The notes under the pieces: model-generated
Told to the model about the DNA's origin: nothing
Database searches by the model: none
Seen by the model: the letters and a program-made list of their open reading frames with translations, nothing else
Assembly: GCA_026003235.1 (NCBI GenBank)
Contig: BPGW01000001.1
Coordinates: 280,224 to 344,223 of the forward strand
Source of the DNA: Bacteroidia bacterium
GTDB lineage: Bacteria; Bacteroidota; Bacteroidia; SpSt-205
DNA: 64,000 nucleotides
Direction of reading: 5' to 3'
Shown: one piece after another, positions 53,983 to 62,531 of the stretch
How positions within the stretch are numbered: the first letter of the stretch is position 1
How the letters are laid out: every line of letters starts with the position of its first letter
Program-made: the position numbers and the translations under genes

Positions 53983-54825
53983 TCGTCGGATCTTGAGGCT
54001 GATATCTAAGGCCCGAGCGGAATGGGTGAGCGAACCGGCTGAAATATAGCGGGCTCCTGCTTCGGCGTAGGCACGGGCATTCTTGGGGGTAATGCCCCCT
54101 GAGACTTCTACGGGCAGGCGCCCTCCTATGTATTCCACGGCCCGGGCTACCTGTTCGGGCGTTAGGTTATCCAGCAAGAGCCGGTCCAAGTGCTCCGCAT
54201 AACCCAATGCCTCATGGATCTCCCGTAGGTTGCGCACCTCTACCACGATAGGGGCCTCCAGCCCTTGTGCGCTCCGGTAGGCTAAGACCCGTTCAATGGC
54301 TTGGCGCACCCCGCCGCATAGGTCTATGTGGTTGTCTTTGATGAGAAACTGGTCAAATAGCCCGAACCGGTGGTTTTTTCCCCCGCCTATCGTCACAGCC
54401 CATTTTTCCAGGGTGCGCCAAAGGGGGGTTGTCTTGCGGGTGTCCAAGATTTCACACCCTGTGCCCGCAAGGGCCTCTACATACGCTCGGGTAAGCGTGG
54501 CTATCCCACTTAGCCGCTGGAGGAGGTTGAGCACCAACCGCTCCCCTACAAGTAGGGTGTATGCGTTGCAATACACCTCAAAAGCGATTTCTCCAGGCCT
54601 GCAAGCCTCTCCGTCAGACTTGTGTATTTCAAGGCTTACACTTGTGTCAATAATAGAATACACTTTCTGGGCCCACTTCACGCCGGCCAGCACCCCTGTA
54701 TCTTTTACGATACATCTGCCGACAGCGGGGTAGTTTCCTGCTCCGATGGCCAGGCTGGTGATGTCGCCGCGCGAGCCAAGGTCCTCCGCCAGTGCTTGGG
54801 AAAGCAGGGTATCCAGGTCCAGCAT
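53977..54825 (-). CDS. nadC: nicotinate-nucleotide pyrophosphorylase (carboxylating)
   Basis: A 282-residue quinolinate phosphoribosyltransferase of NAD synthesis. Motifs: ALAEDLGSRGDITSLAI, GERLVLNLLQRLSGIATLT, CEILDTRKTTPLWRTLEKWAV, GGGKNHRFGLFDQFLIKDNHI (phosphate and quinolinate binding), VEVRNLREIHEAL and VEVSGGITPKNARAYAEAGARYIS. The start ATG 54825 is preceded by TACTTTTG on the minus strand. Confidence 0.95.
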   Translation of the reverse strand: MLDLDTLLSQALAEDLGSRGDITSLAIGAGNYPAVGRCIVKDTGVLAGVKWAQKVYSIIDTSVSLEIHKSDGEACRPGEIAFEVYCNAYTLLVGERLVLNLLQRLSGIATLTRAYVEALAGTGCEILDTRKTTPLWRTLEKWAVTIGGGKNHRFGLFDQFLIKDNHIDLCGGVRQAIERVLAYRSAQGLEAPIVVEVRNLREIHEALGYAEHLDRLLLDNLTPEQVARAVEYIGGRLPVEVSGGITPKNARAYAEAGARYISAGSLTHSARALDISLKIRRL

Positions 54826-54829
54826 AACC

Positions 54830-54837
54830 CAAAAGTA
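54830..54837 (-). promoter_or_regulatory. -7 box before nadC (minus strand)
   Basis: CAAAAGTA on the plus strand reads TACTTTTG, four bases before the ATG. It directly abuts the T tail of the terminator of the upstream gene. Confidence 0.65.
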
Positions 54838-54871
54838 AAACAGCCGCCGGAGTTAGGCCTCCGAACGGCTG
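54835..54871 (-). terminator. rho-independent terminator of the NTF2-like gene
   Basis: On the minus strand the arms CAGCCG/CGGCTG and CGGAG/CTCCG enclose a 6-base loop with a small internal bulge. The stem (54871-54841) is followed by TTTT. It lies 34 bases after the stop of the gene at 54905. Confidence 0.8.
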
Positions 54872-54904
54872 CACACACACTATGCGAGCGTCTCTGCGCC
54901 CTTT

Positions 54905-55297
54905 TTATTCTACCGGCTCAAAGCGAAGCTGATAGATCCAATATCGCCCACCCTGAAATCGTGTAAAAAAACTCACATCCCATTTTCCCTCCGAACTAAC
55001 GTAAGAGCCAATCGCGTAGAGCATATCTTCCGAGCGGCCTTTGTGAAAGAGCGTAAAAGTGGTGGGGGGGTTTTTCTCAAAGAACTCCTTCATTACGTAC
55101 TGGCCTTGTGTGCTGGAATAGATTCGGGGTCCCTCGTTTAGGAAGATCTCCACTTGAGGGGCAAAATAGGCGGCCAGAGCTCGGGCATCGCCCTGGCGCA
55201 GGGCCGCTTCTATGTGATGGAGGGCTTGGTCCGCGCTTTGCCAGGAGGAAAAGCTGCCTGCCAGCACGAACCACCCCCAAAGCCCCCAGCTTGCCAT
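54905..55297 (-). CDS. secreted DUF4783/NTF2-like protein
   Basis: A 130-residue protein with a short signal peptide (MASWGLWGWFVLAGSFSS) and a cone-shaped NTF2/SnoaL-like fold: HHIEAALRQGDARALAAYFAPQVEIFL, YVMKEFFEKNPPTTFTLFHKGRSEDMLYAIGSYVSSEGKWDVSFFTRFQGGRYWIYQLRFEPVE. This matches my memory of DUF4783, found in Bacteroidota periplasmic proteins. Function is unknown. It is monocistronic, with its own terminator. Confidence 0.7.
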   Translation of the reverse strand: MASWGLWGWFVLAGSFSSWQSADQALHHIEAALRQGDARALAAYFAPQVEIFLNEGPRIYSSTQGQYVMKEFFEKNPPTTFTLFHKGRSEDMLYAIGSYVSSEGKWDVSFFTRFQGGRYWIYQLRFEPVE

Positions 55298-55341
55298 GGT
55301 CTTAGCACTCCTTGCATAGACCGTGCCAAAAGGGGAGCTGT

Positions 55342-55349
55342 TACCTTTG
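55342..55349 (+). promoter_or_regulatory. -7 box before the second carboxyltransferase gene
   Basis: TACCTTTG ends four bases before ATG 55354. Confidence 0.65.
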
Positions 55350-55353
55350 CGCT

Positions 55354-56922
55354 ATGACGCAACAAGAGATAGAGCGGCTGCGAGAACAGGTTCGGGCAGG
55401 GGGGGGAGAAAAGGCCCTGGCCCGGCAAAAAGCCCAAGGTAAGTGGTCGGCGCGGGAGCGTGTGGCTTACCTCCTGGATGATCCTACGCAGGCCGTGGAA
55501 ATAGGGCTCTTTGCAGGCCATGAGTTGTACGAGGAAGCGTGCCCTGCAGGGGGAGTGGTGGTGGTGATAGGCAAGGTCCAAGGACGCCCTTGTGTGATCG
55601 TGGCAAACGACGCTACCGTCAAAGCCGGCGCATGGTTCCCTATCACCGCTAAAAAGAACCTCCGAGCCCAGGAAATAGCTATGCAGCACCGCATTCCGAT
55701 TCTTTATCTTGTGGATAGCGCCGGCGTCTACTTGCCCATGCAGGACGAAGTTTTTCCGGACAAAGAGCACTTTGGGCGTATCTTTCGCAATAACGCCGTG
55801 ATGAGTGCGATGGGCATTCCCCAATATGCGGCGATCATGGGGCCTTGTGTGGCAGGGGGAGCTTACTTGCCCATCATGAGCGACGAAGCCATCATCGTGG
55901 AGGGAACGGGTTCCGTCTTTCTGGCGGGGCCTTACCTGGTCAAGGCGGCCATTGGCGAAGAGACGGATGTAGAGACCTTAGGGGGGGCTCGCACCCATTC
56001 GCAGATTTCAGGCGTGACGGATTACCAAGCCCGAAGTGACCGGGAAGCCCTGGATCTGCTCAAGCGGCTTGTAGCCCAGACGCAGCGCCGCAGCAGCTTC
56101 CAGTGGGATCGTCAGCCGCCCCGGCCGCCTCGCATCCCCCCTGAAAAAATCCCTGAGCTGCTGCCCTCCGATCCGACCCGCCCTTACGACATGTATCCCA
56201 TCATAGAAGCGTTGGTGGACGAAGGGTCCTTCACCGAGTACAAGGCCGGGTACGGTAAAACCCTCATCACGGGCTATGCCCGCATTGAGGGATGGCCGGT
56301 AGGGATCGTGGCCAACCAGCGTATCGTCGTGAAGTCCGGCCGGGGTGAAATGCAATTCGGAGGGGTAATTTACTCCGACTCAGCCGACAAAGCCGCTCGC
56401 TTCATCCTAAACTGCAATCAAAAACAGATCCCTCTTGTTTTTCTGCAGGATGTGACGGGCTTCATGGTAGGCACTCGGTCGGAGCACGGGGGCATCATCA
56501 AGGACGGCGCCAAAATGGTCAACGCCGTAGCCAACAGCGTGGTGCCTAAGTACACGGTTATTGTGGGCAATTCGTACGGGGCCGGCAATTACGCCATGTG
56601 CGGGCGTGCTTACGACCCCTGGCTCATCGTGGGGTGGCCCACCGCCCGTATCGCCGTAATGGGAGGCACCCAAGCCGCCCAGACCCTCCTCCAAACCTAC
56701 AAAAAAGGCAAAGACCTCTCTGCGCAGGAAGAAAAAGCCCTCCTGGCTGAGATCCGCCAGAAATACGAGCGCCAGATGCAGCCTCTCTATGCCGCAGCTC
56801 GCCTCTGGATAGACGAACTCATCCTGCCCCACGAAACCCGCAAGTACCTCGCCCTGATGATTGAAGCGGCCGAATGGGGCTACCAGCCCAGGCCTTTCTC
56901 GGTTGGGGTGATCCAGACTTAA
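55354..56922 (+). CDS. acyl-CoA carboxylase carboxyltransferase subunit (second copy)
   Basis: A 522-residue carboxyltransferase close to the methylcrotonyl-CoA carboxylase beta subunits of Bacteroidota. Marks: KALARQKAQGKWSARERVAYLLDD, MGPCVAGGAYLPIMSDEAIIVEGTG, SADKAARFILNCNQKQIPLVFLQDVTGFMVG and SYGAGNYAMCGRAYDPWLIVGWP. It is not next to a biotin carboxylase and must pair with a distant one or the subunit at 33155-35203. Its sequence differs clearly from the first copy at 35184-36791, suggesting a different acyl-CoA. Confidence 0.92.
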   Translation: MTQQEIERLREQVRAGGGEKALARQKAQGKWSARERVAYLLDDPTQAVEIGLFAGHELYEEACPAGGVVVVIGKVQGRPCVIVANDATVKAGAWFPITAKKNLRAQEIAMQHRIPILYLVDSAGVYLPMQDEVFPDKEHFGRIFRNNAVMSAMGIPQYAAIMGPCVAGGAYLPIMSDEAIIVEGTGSVFLAGPYLVKAAIGEETDVETLGGARTHSQISGVTDYQARSDREALDLLKRLVAQTQRRSSFQWDRQPPRPPRIPPEKIPELLPSDPTRPYDMYPIIEALVDEGSFTEYKAGYGKTLITGYARIEGWPVGIVANQRIVVKSGRGEMQFGGVIYSDSADKAARFILNCNQKQIPLVFLQDVTGFMVGTRSEHGGIIKDGAKMVNAVANSVVPKYTVIVGNSYGAGNYAMCGRAYDPWLIVGWPTARIAVMGGTQAAQTLLQTYKKGKDLSAQEEKALLAEIRQKYERQMQPLYAAARLWIDELILPHETRKYLALMIEAAEWGYQPRPFSVGVIQT

Positions 56923-56928
56923 ACCTCG

Positions 56929-56936
56929 TACCTTTG
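56929..56936 (+). promoter_or_regulatory. -7 box before the sigma factor gene
   Basis: TACCTTTG lies 22 bases before ATG 56959, so this gene would have a short leader. Confidence 0.5.
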
Positions 56937-56958
56937 AGGCGGCTCTCATCTTTACGCT

Positions 56959-57507
56959 ATGGAAGCGTCTTTGCGGGAGCGCCTCCAGGCGGAGGAGACC
57001 CGCCTCGCTGCCTTTGAGGAGCTTGTCAAAGCTTACTATCCCCGCGTCAAGCGGTGGATCCAAGGCTGGGTAAAAGACCCCCAATGGGCCGAAGACCTGA
57101 CCCAAGAGACCTTTTTGCGGGCTTGGGAGAAATGCCATACCTTCCGGGGGGAAGCCGCTTTTTCCTCCTGGCTCTACACCCTTGCCCGGCGGGAAACGAT
57201 GCGTGCCCTTCAGAAAAGCCGGCGCCTGGCGTGGGCTCCCTGGCCGCAGGACGAGGAAGGCTTCCTTTACGAACCCCCTGCCGAGCCCAGCCTGGATTAC
57301 GAGCGATTTGAGCGAGAACTTGCCGCCACCGTAGCGGAGTTATCCGAACGGCAACGGACCGTATTCCAAGCAGCCTGGGAGGAGCACCTTCCTTACAAAG
57401 AAATAGCGGCGCGGCTGGGCCTGCGCGAAAACACCGTCAAAGCCCACCTCTTTCACATCCGGCAGCGGCTTTGGCGGCGCTTGCGTACCTGGCTCGGGGA
57501 GGAATAG
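56959..57507 (+). CDS. ECF-type RNA polymerase sigma factor
   Basis: A 182-residue sigma-70 family protein with regions 2 and 4 only. Region 2 has YYPRVKRWIQGWVKDPQWAEDLTQETFLRAWEKCHTFRGEAAFSSWLYTLARR; region 4 has LAATVAELSERQRTVFQAAWEEHLPYKEIAARLGLRENTVKAHLFHIRQRLWRRL. No anti-sigma gene follows; the next gene is a cytochrome oxidase subunit, so the sigma factor may be controlled by other means or by a distant partner. Confidence 0.92.
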   Translation: MEASLRERLQAEETRLAAFEELVKAYYPRVKRWIQGWVKDPQWAEDLTQETFLRAWEKCHTFRGEAAFSSWLYTLARRETMRALQKSRRLAWAPWPQDEEGFLYEPPAEPSLDYERFERELAATVAELSERQRTVFQAAWEEHLPYKEIAARLGLRENTVKAHLFHIRQRLWRRLRTWLGEE

Positions 57508-57535
57508 CCCCCCCTTAGTAATGCAACTTTTGTTG

Positions 57536-57543
57536 TAACTTTG
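57536..57543 (+). promoter_or_regulatory. upstream -7 box before the cox operon
   Basis: TAACTTTG ends four bases before an in-frame ATG at 57548. A second box with the same arrangement follows at 57605. Confidence 0.5.
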
Positions 57544-57604
57544 GCTCATGTGGGGACGGGCTCTGGGGGCTACCGCCTCTCAGTCAAGAATGAAACTTCT
57601 GCCC

Positions 57605-57612
57605 TACCTTTG
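57605..57612 (+). promoter_or_regulatory. main -7 box before the cox operon
   Basis: TACCTTTG ends seven bases before ATG 57620, the preferred start of subunit II. Confidence 0.6.
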
Positions 57613-57619
57613 CGGTTAT

Positions 57620-58777
57620 ATGGAGCGTATGCGCTGGCTGAGTGTGCTGGGGCTAGGCGGCACCGTGTGGGCTCAGATAGGTGCTGCGGCTAAGGCCCGA
57701 GCCACCGAACTCGCCCTTGAGGCGGCCGAAAAATCCGCCGCCTTTGACTGGACCGGCCTGCTATGGAAGCTCGTCTGGATAGAGACCCTTCTCATCGTGT
57801 TTTTGGCCTTCCGGCTGATCCAGCTCGTGGTGCAGTATACGGGTTATGACCCGTTTGCTCGGTGGGATCGCGACAAGGTCAACATGCGCCTTTGGATGGC
57901 GGTAGGATTGGGAGGGCTTTTCCTCGCGCTTTGGAGCACCTTCAAGTATGCTCCGCTCTACCTGCCGGAAGCCGCTTCTCGCCATGGGGTTCTCATTGAC
58001 GGCTTGCGCAATGGCATTATCTCCTTTACGTATCCCGCCTTTATCCTGGTGCATCTCATGCTCTTCTACATGATTTGGCGCTATTACAATGGGCGGGTTC
58101 GGGCAGCTGTCTATCAAGAGACCCATCATAAGCTGGAGTGGGCCTCTTTGATTGCGATTTCTATCCCGGTAGTGGCCATTGCGATTGCAGGCATCTACAT
58201 TTGGAGCTTACCTGTGCATGGCCAGAAGCCCGAGGCAGGTCAAAAGACCGTGGAAATAGAGGTGGTGGCCGAGCAATTTCAGTGGCGGGTGCGCTATCCT
58301 GGAGCGGACGGTAAGCTCGGTCGCTATCATTACACTTTGATTGGCGGCGAAAACGTGCTGGGGCTGGATTTCACCGACCCCAAAGCGCAGGATGACCTTT
58401 TGCCAGCTGCCAAAGAGATCCACCTGCCCGTGAATGCCCTTGTGACCATCCACGTGCGGTCTAAGGATGTGCTTCATTCCCTTTTCTTGCCGCATTTCCG
58501 CACCCATATCTATGCGGTGCCGGGCCAGAAAAACCAGGTCATGCTGGTGCCGACGATCACCACCAAGGAAATGCGGCGCAAGCTGGGCAAGCCCGACTTT
58601 GATTACGAGCTGGCGTGTAACCAGCTTTGTGGCGGCGCCCACTACAACATGCGCATGAAAGTGGTTGTAGAGTCGTGGGAGGAGTACCAAGCTTGGCTGG
58701 CTCAGCAGAAGCCTGCCTACCAGCCGGCCCAGCCCTCTACCCTCACCCAAGCTCGCCTATCTAACCTAAACTTATAA
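57620..58777 (+). CDS. ctaC: cytochrome c oxidase subunit II
   Basis: A 385-residue CuA subunit that accepts electrons from cytochrome c. It has an N-terminal signal or first helix (MERMRWLSVLGLGGTVWAQ), further hydrophobic helices near 50-70, 95-115 and 140-165 (more than the usual two, as in Bacteroidota CoxM), and a periplasmic cupredoxin domain. CuA ligands are visible: VLHSLFLPHFRTHIYAVPGQ (His) and ACNQLCGGAHYNMRM (Cys-x3-Cys-x3-His-x2-Met). An alternative in-frame start at 57548 has its own -7 box and would add 24 residues. Five bases separate it from subunit I. Confidence 0.92.
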   Translation: MERMRWLSVLGLGGTVWAQIGAAAKARATELALEAAEKSAAFDWTGLLWKLVWIETLLIVFLAFRLIQLVVQYTGYDPFARWDRDKVNMRLWMAVGLGGLFLALWSTFKYAPLYLPEAASRHGVLIDGLRNGIISFTYPAFILVHLMLFYMIWRYYNGRVRAAVYQETHHKLEWASLIAISIPVVAIAIAGIYIWSLPVHGQKPEAGQKTVEIEVVAEQFQWRVRYPGADGKLGRYHYTLIGGENVLGLDFTDPKAQDDLLPAAKEIHLPVNALVTIHVRSKDVLHSLFLPHFRTHIYAVPGQKNQVMLVPTITTKEMRRKLGKPDFDYELACNQLCGGAHYNMRMKVVVESWEEYQAWLAQQKPAYQPAQPSTLTQARLSNLNL

Positions 58778-58781
58778 GCCT

Positions 58782-60731
58782 ATGGCTACGCATGCAATGG
58801 AGGGCACTCATGCCCATGTCCATGAGGGACACGGGCACGACCATGCCCACAAGGAAACCTTCTGGACCAAGTATATCTTCAGCCAGGACCACAAGACTAT
58901 CGCCAAGCAGTTTCTGCTTACCGGTTTTACGGCGGGGTTTATTGGGATCCTTCTCTCGGCGATTTTCCGGCTGCAGCTTGCTTTTCCAGATAAGTCCTTT
59001 CCGTTTCTGGAGACGATTTTAGGCAAGTGGGCGCCGGAGGGCCGGTTGGACCCCAACTTTTACATGGCCCTGGTCACCATGCACGGCACGATCCTGGTTT
59101 TCTGGCTGCTGACGGGAGGCTTAAGCGGTACCTTCGCCAACTTGCTCATCCCGCTTCAAATTGGGGCCCGGGATATGGCTTCCCCTTTTCTAAACATGCT
59201 CTCGTTTCACTTCTTCTTCTGGGGTACGGTGGTGCTTTTTGCCTCCTTTTTTGTGGAGACAGGGCCTGCGGCGGCGGGATGGACGGTCTATCCCCCTCTC
59301 AGTGCGCTACCTCAGGCTATGCCGGGTTCGGGGTTAGGCATGATCTTGTGGATCGTGGCGCTGGTACTTTTTGTGGTCGGGGTACTGATGGGCGGGCTCA
59401 ACTACATCACCACCGTCCTGAATATGCGCACCCAGGGGATGAGTCTCTTTCGAATGCCGTTGGTGGTATGGGCTCTCTTTACGGTGGCGGTGCTGGGGCT
59501 CTTGAGCTTCCCCCCGGCGGTGGCGGCCTTCATCTTGCTTCTCTTTGATCACAGCCTCGGTACAAGCTTTTATTTGTCGGATATCTACATTGCAGGCCAA
59601 GCTCTGCCTCAGCAAGGAGGCAATGTCCTTCTGTACTTGCATCTTTTCTGGTTCTTGGGGCACCCCGAAGTGTACATCGTGCTCTTACCGGCCTTGGGCA
59701 TCACGTCCGAGCTGATCACGGCTCACGCCCGTAAGCCTATCTTTGGCTATCGAATCATGGTGCTTTCCATCTTGGGCATTGCGTTCGTTTCGTTCATTGT
59801 GTGGGCGCATCACATCTTTGTGAGTGGGATGAACCCTCTTTTAGGGTCCATCTTTACTGCGACCACGCTATTAGTGGCGATTCCTTCGGCGATGAAGATC
59901 TTCAACTACATCTTCACTTTGTGGAAGGGGCGCATTCATCTCACTACGCCCATGCTTTTTGCGATCGGGACGGTGTCATTCTTTATTAGTGGGGGGCTTA
60001 CGGGCTTTTTCCTTGGGGTGGCGCCCCTGGATATTCCCCTGCATAACACGTACTTCGTGGTGGGGCACTTCCACCTGGTGATGGGGGTGTCGGCTGTCTT
60101 TGCCATGTTTGGCGGCACTTACCACTGGTTCCCTCGGCTGTGGGGCCGCATGATGAACGAACGCTTAGGCTACATCCACTTCTGGTTGACCTTCATCGGG
60201 GCGAATCTGGTCTTTTTCCCCATGTATTACATGGGGTTTGGAGGGGTGCCTCGGCGGTATTATGCTTTTACCGAGTTTAGCTTCACCAGTCAGTGGCAGA
60301 ACCTCAATGTATTCATCACTGTTGCGGCCCTGATTACGATTGCTGCCCAGTTTATCTTCATTTACAACTTTTTCCACAGCATGTTCTGGGGCAAGCCTGC
60401 GCCGCGCAACCCCTGGAAAGCTACTACGCTGGAATGGAGCTCGCCGGTAAAGCACCTTCACGGCAACTGGCCCGGTAAATTGCCGGTGGTTCACCGCTGG
60501 CCGTACGACTACTCCAAGCCGGGGGCGCCAGCTGACTTCATTCCTCAGTACATCTCGGACGAAGACATTGCTCGGGGTGTGCGGTGGTGGGAAGAGGATT
60601 TTGAGCCGCTGACGGTGATTGATAGGGCTGAACCCGAAGAAGGGGAAAAACAAGCCGCCTCTCCCGAGCCGAAGCCTGCTCCGGCTTTTTCTCCTAACGC
60701 CAAGCCGGAAGAAGGTTCTTCCCCCTCATGA
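58782..60731 (+). CDS. ctaD: cytochrome c oxidase subunit I
   Basis: A 649-residue haem-copper oxidase with 12 or more transmembrane helices. Ligand motifs: MHGTILVFWLLTGGLSGTFANLLIP (low-spin haem His), WFLGHPEVYIVLLPALGITSELI (CuB His and cross-linked Tyr), IVWAHHIFVSGMNPL (CuB His pair) and HNTYFVVGHFHLVMG (haem His). The HPEVY motif places it in the A-type oxidases. Its N-terminus is histidine-rich (HAHVHEGHGHDHAHKE) and the C-terminus is a charged proline-rich tail. Its stop overlaps the ctaA ATG. Confidence 0.97.
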   Translation: MATHAMEGTHAHVHEGHGHDHAHKETFWTKYIFSQDHKTIAKQFLLTGFTAGFIGILLSAIFRLQLAFPDKSFPFLETILGKWAPEGRLDPNFYMALVTMHGTILVFWLLTGGLSGTFANLLIPLQIGARDMASPFLNMLSFHFFFWGTVVLFASFFVETGPAAAGWTVYPPLSALPQAMPGSGLGMILWIVALVLFVVGVLMGGLNYITTVLNMRTQGMSLFRMPLVVWALFTVAVLGLLSFPPAVAAFILLLFDHSLGTSFYLSDIYIAGQALPQQGGNVLLYLHLFWFLGHPEVYIVLLPALGITSELITAHARKPIFGYRIMVLSILGIAFVSFIVWAHHIFVSGMNPLLGSIFTATTLLVAIPSAMKIFNYIFTLWKGRIHLTTPMLFAIGTVSFFISGGLTGFFLGVAPLDIPLHNTYFVVGHFHLVMGVSAVFAMFGGTYHWFPRLWGRMMNERLGYIHFWLTFIGANLVFFPMYYMGFGGVPRRYYAFTEFSFTSQWQNLNVFITVAALITIAAQFIFIYNFFHSMFWGKPAPRNPWKATTLEWSSPVKHLHGNWPGKLPVVHRWPYDYSKPGAPADFIPQYISDEDIARGVRWWEEDFEPLTVIDRAEPEEGEKQAASPEPKPAPAFSPNAKPEEGSSPS

Positions 60732-61699
60732 GCGCGGAGAGGGTCCCTCTTCTTCGGCTGCGGTGGATAGCGGGCGGGGTGGCGGTGCTGTTTTTCCTTG
60801 TCATCGTGGCGGGCGTTACGGTACGCGTGCTGGGAGCGGGGATGGGCTGCCCTGATTGGCCTACCTGTTATGGGCAGCTCATCCCCCCTCTCCATGTGTC
60901 GCAGCTTCCCCCAGATTACCGAGAGCGGTATGCGGTAGCGGGTCGCTTGGCTGAGCCCTTTGACCCGCTCAAGACCTGGGCCGAATACCTCAACCGGCTG
61001 CTGAGCGTGGTAGCTGGGCTGGGGGTTCTCTTCATGGTGGCTTACACCTGGCTTTTTCTGCGGGGGGATCGGCGCCTTCTGCTGTATGTGAGCCTTGTAC
61101 CTGTGCTTCTCCTTGTCCAGGCGCTTTTAGGGTGGCGGGTAGTGGCTTCGTACCTGGCTGAACACCTCGTCACCGTGCACATGCTCTTTAGCGTGCTACT
61201 AACGGGGCTAGTCCTTTTGGTATGGGCGCGCACCTTTGGGCTACGGGAGAGGCCCTTGCAAGGGGAGTGGCGATGGTATGGCTGGTTGGGGGTGGGAAGC
61301 TGGCTTCTCCTCCTGGTGCAGGTGCTCTTGGGGGCCGGGCTGCGGGCTATCATCAGCCAAAAGGGCGTAGAACAAGGACTAGACACCGTGCTCTTCTACG
61401 TGCATCGCAGCTTTTCCTGGTTTGTGTTGGGGGGGTGGGCGTACTTCCACTGGCGCTTGTATCGCGAGCCTGTACGGCAACCGCTGGCTCGTAGATGGGC
61501 CATCTGGACCACCCTCGCGCTCCTCCTACAAATAGGAACCGGCGCGGGTATGGCTTACTTGTCCTTTTCGCCGGTCCTACAGGTGGTACACCTGGTGTCT
61601 GCGCTCTTTGCCCTCAATGCGGGCTTTATCTGCTTGTACTTCCTGCGAAACACCGTATATGGTCGCTCTGATCGGTTTGTCCCTGAGTTTTCTGCATAG
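60728..61699 (+). CDS. ctaA: heme A synthase (COX15/CtaA)
   Basis: A 323-residue membrane protein with about eight helices. It oxidises haem O to haem A for subunit I. The opening VTVRVLGAGMGCPDWPTCYGQLIPP is typical of COX15/CtaA, and conserved histidines lie in WAEYLNRLLSVVAGL (replacement near EYxNR), AEHLVTVHML, VHRSFSWFVLG and VVHLVSALFAL. The start overlaps the subunit I stop by four bases, and its end overlaps ctaB. Confidence 0.92.
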   Translation: MSAERVPLLRLRWIAGGVAVLFFLVIVAGVTVRVLGAGMGCPDWPTCYGQLIPPLHVSQLPPDYRERYAVAGRLAEPFDPLKTWAEYLNRLLSVVAGLGVLFMVAYTWLFLRGDRRLLLYVSLVPVLLLVQALLGWRVVASYLAEHLVTVHMLFSVLLTGLVLLVWARTFGLRERPLQGEWRWYGWLGVGSWLLLLVQVLLGAGLRAIISQKGVEQGLDTVLFYVHRSFSWFVLGGWAYFHWRLYREPVRQPLARRWAIWTTLALLLQIGTGAGMAYLSFSPVLQVVHLVSALFALNAGFICLYFLRNTVYGRSDRFVPEFSA

Positions 61700-62531
61700 G
61701 CTCTCGCTTTACCTCCAGCTTACCAAGCCGAGGCTTAGTATAGTGGTGGTGTTTTCTGCGGTGATGGGGGCGGTTTTGGCGGGCATGGAGGGCTGGCAAG
61801 GGTTAGTCTGGCTTCTTTTGGGCGGGTATGCTATTACAGGCTCGGCCAACGCTGCCAATCAGGTGTGGGAGCGAGAAAGCGATCGCCTCATGCGGCGTAC
61901 GTGTGATCGCCCTTTGCCGGCGGGCCTGGTGTCGGTGGGAGAAGGAATCGTTGTGAGTGGGCTCCTGTTACTAGTAGGGCTCTTGGTGTTAGGGGCTTTG
62001 CGGTGGGATGTGGCGGCCTGGGGTTTTCTGGCGTGGGCGTTGTATGTGCTGGGTTATACGCCTCTGAAGCGCAAAGGCGTCATAGCGGTGGTCTTGGGGG
62101 CTTTGCCGGGGGCCCTCCCGCCGGTGATTGGATACTGGGCGGTTCGGCCAGAGGCGACGCCTCTCCTGGGGTGGGTGTTCCTACTTCAGTTTCTCTGGCA
62201 GTTTCCTCATTTCTGGGTGATCGCTTGGCTTGCTCAGGAAGACTATGCGCGGGCCGGCTTTCGTATGCTACCTTTTCCTTATCAGGCCTCAGAAAAAAAC
62301 CGCCAAGCTCTTCTCCTTTCCGTGTGGGCTTTGGTGGGGGGGGCAGGCCTGGGCTTCTTATGGGGGCTGCCTTGGATGGCGGTGGGATGGGCTATCCTCT
62401 TAGGGGGGGTAATAGGGGTTCTGGCGCTAAGAGGGTTACGCTCGCCGAACCGCCGCAGTCTGCGCTATCTTTTGCTGGCTCTTACAGCGTACCTCACGCT
62501 ACTTTACCTGGGCTTATGGCTGCTGGTGTGA
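61659..62531 (+). CDS. ctaB: protoheme IX farnesyltransferase (heme O synthase)
   Basis: A 290-residue UbiA-family prenyltransferase that adds farnesyl to haem B. It has about eight helices, the first polyprenyl-binding motif ANAANQVWERESDRLMRRTCDRPLPAG, YTPLKRKG and LWQFPHFWVIAWLAQEDYARAGFRMLP. I prefer ATG 61659 (MVALIGLSLSF); it lies 41 bases inside ctaA, so a later non-ATG start is possible. Its stop overlaps the start of the first subunit III gene by 16 bases. Confidence 0.93.
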   Translation: MVALIGLSLSFLHRLSLYLQLTKPRLSIVVVFSAVMGAVLAGMEGWQGLVWLLLGGYAITGSANAANQVWERESDRLMRRTCDRPLPAGLVSVGEGIVVSGLLLLVGLLVLGALRWDVAAWGFLAWALYVLGYTPLKRKGVIAVVLGALPGALPPVIGYWAVRPEATPLLGWVFLLQFLWQFPHFWVIAWLAQEDYARAGFRMLPFPYQASEKNRQALLLSVWALVGGAGLGFLWGLPWMAVGWAILLGGVIGVLALRGLRSPNRRSLRYLLLALTAYLTLLYLGLWLLV

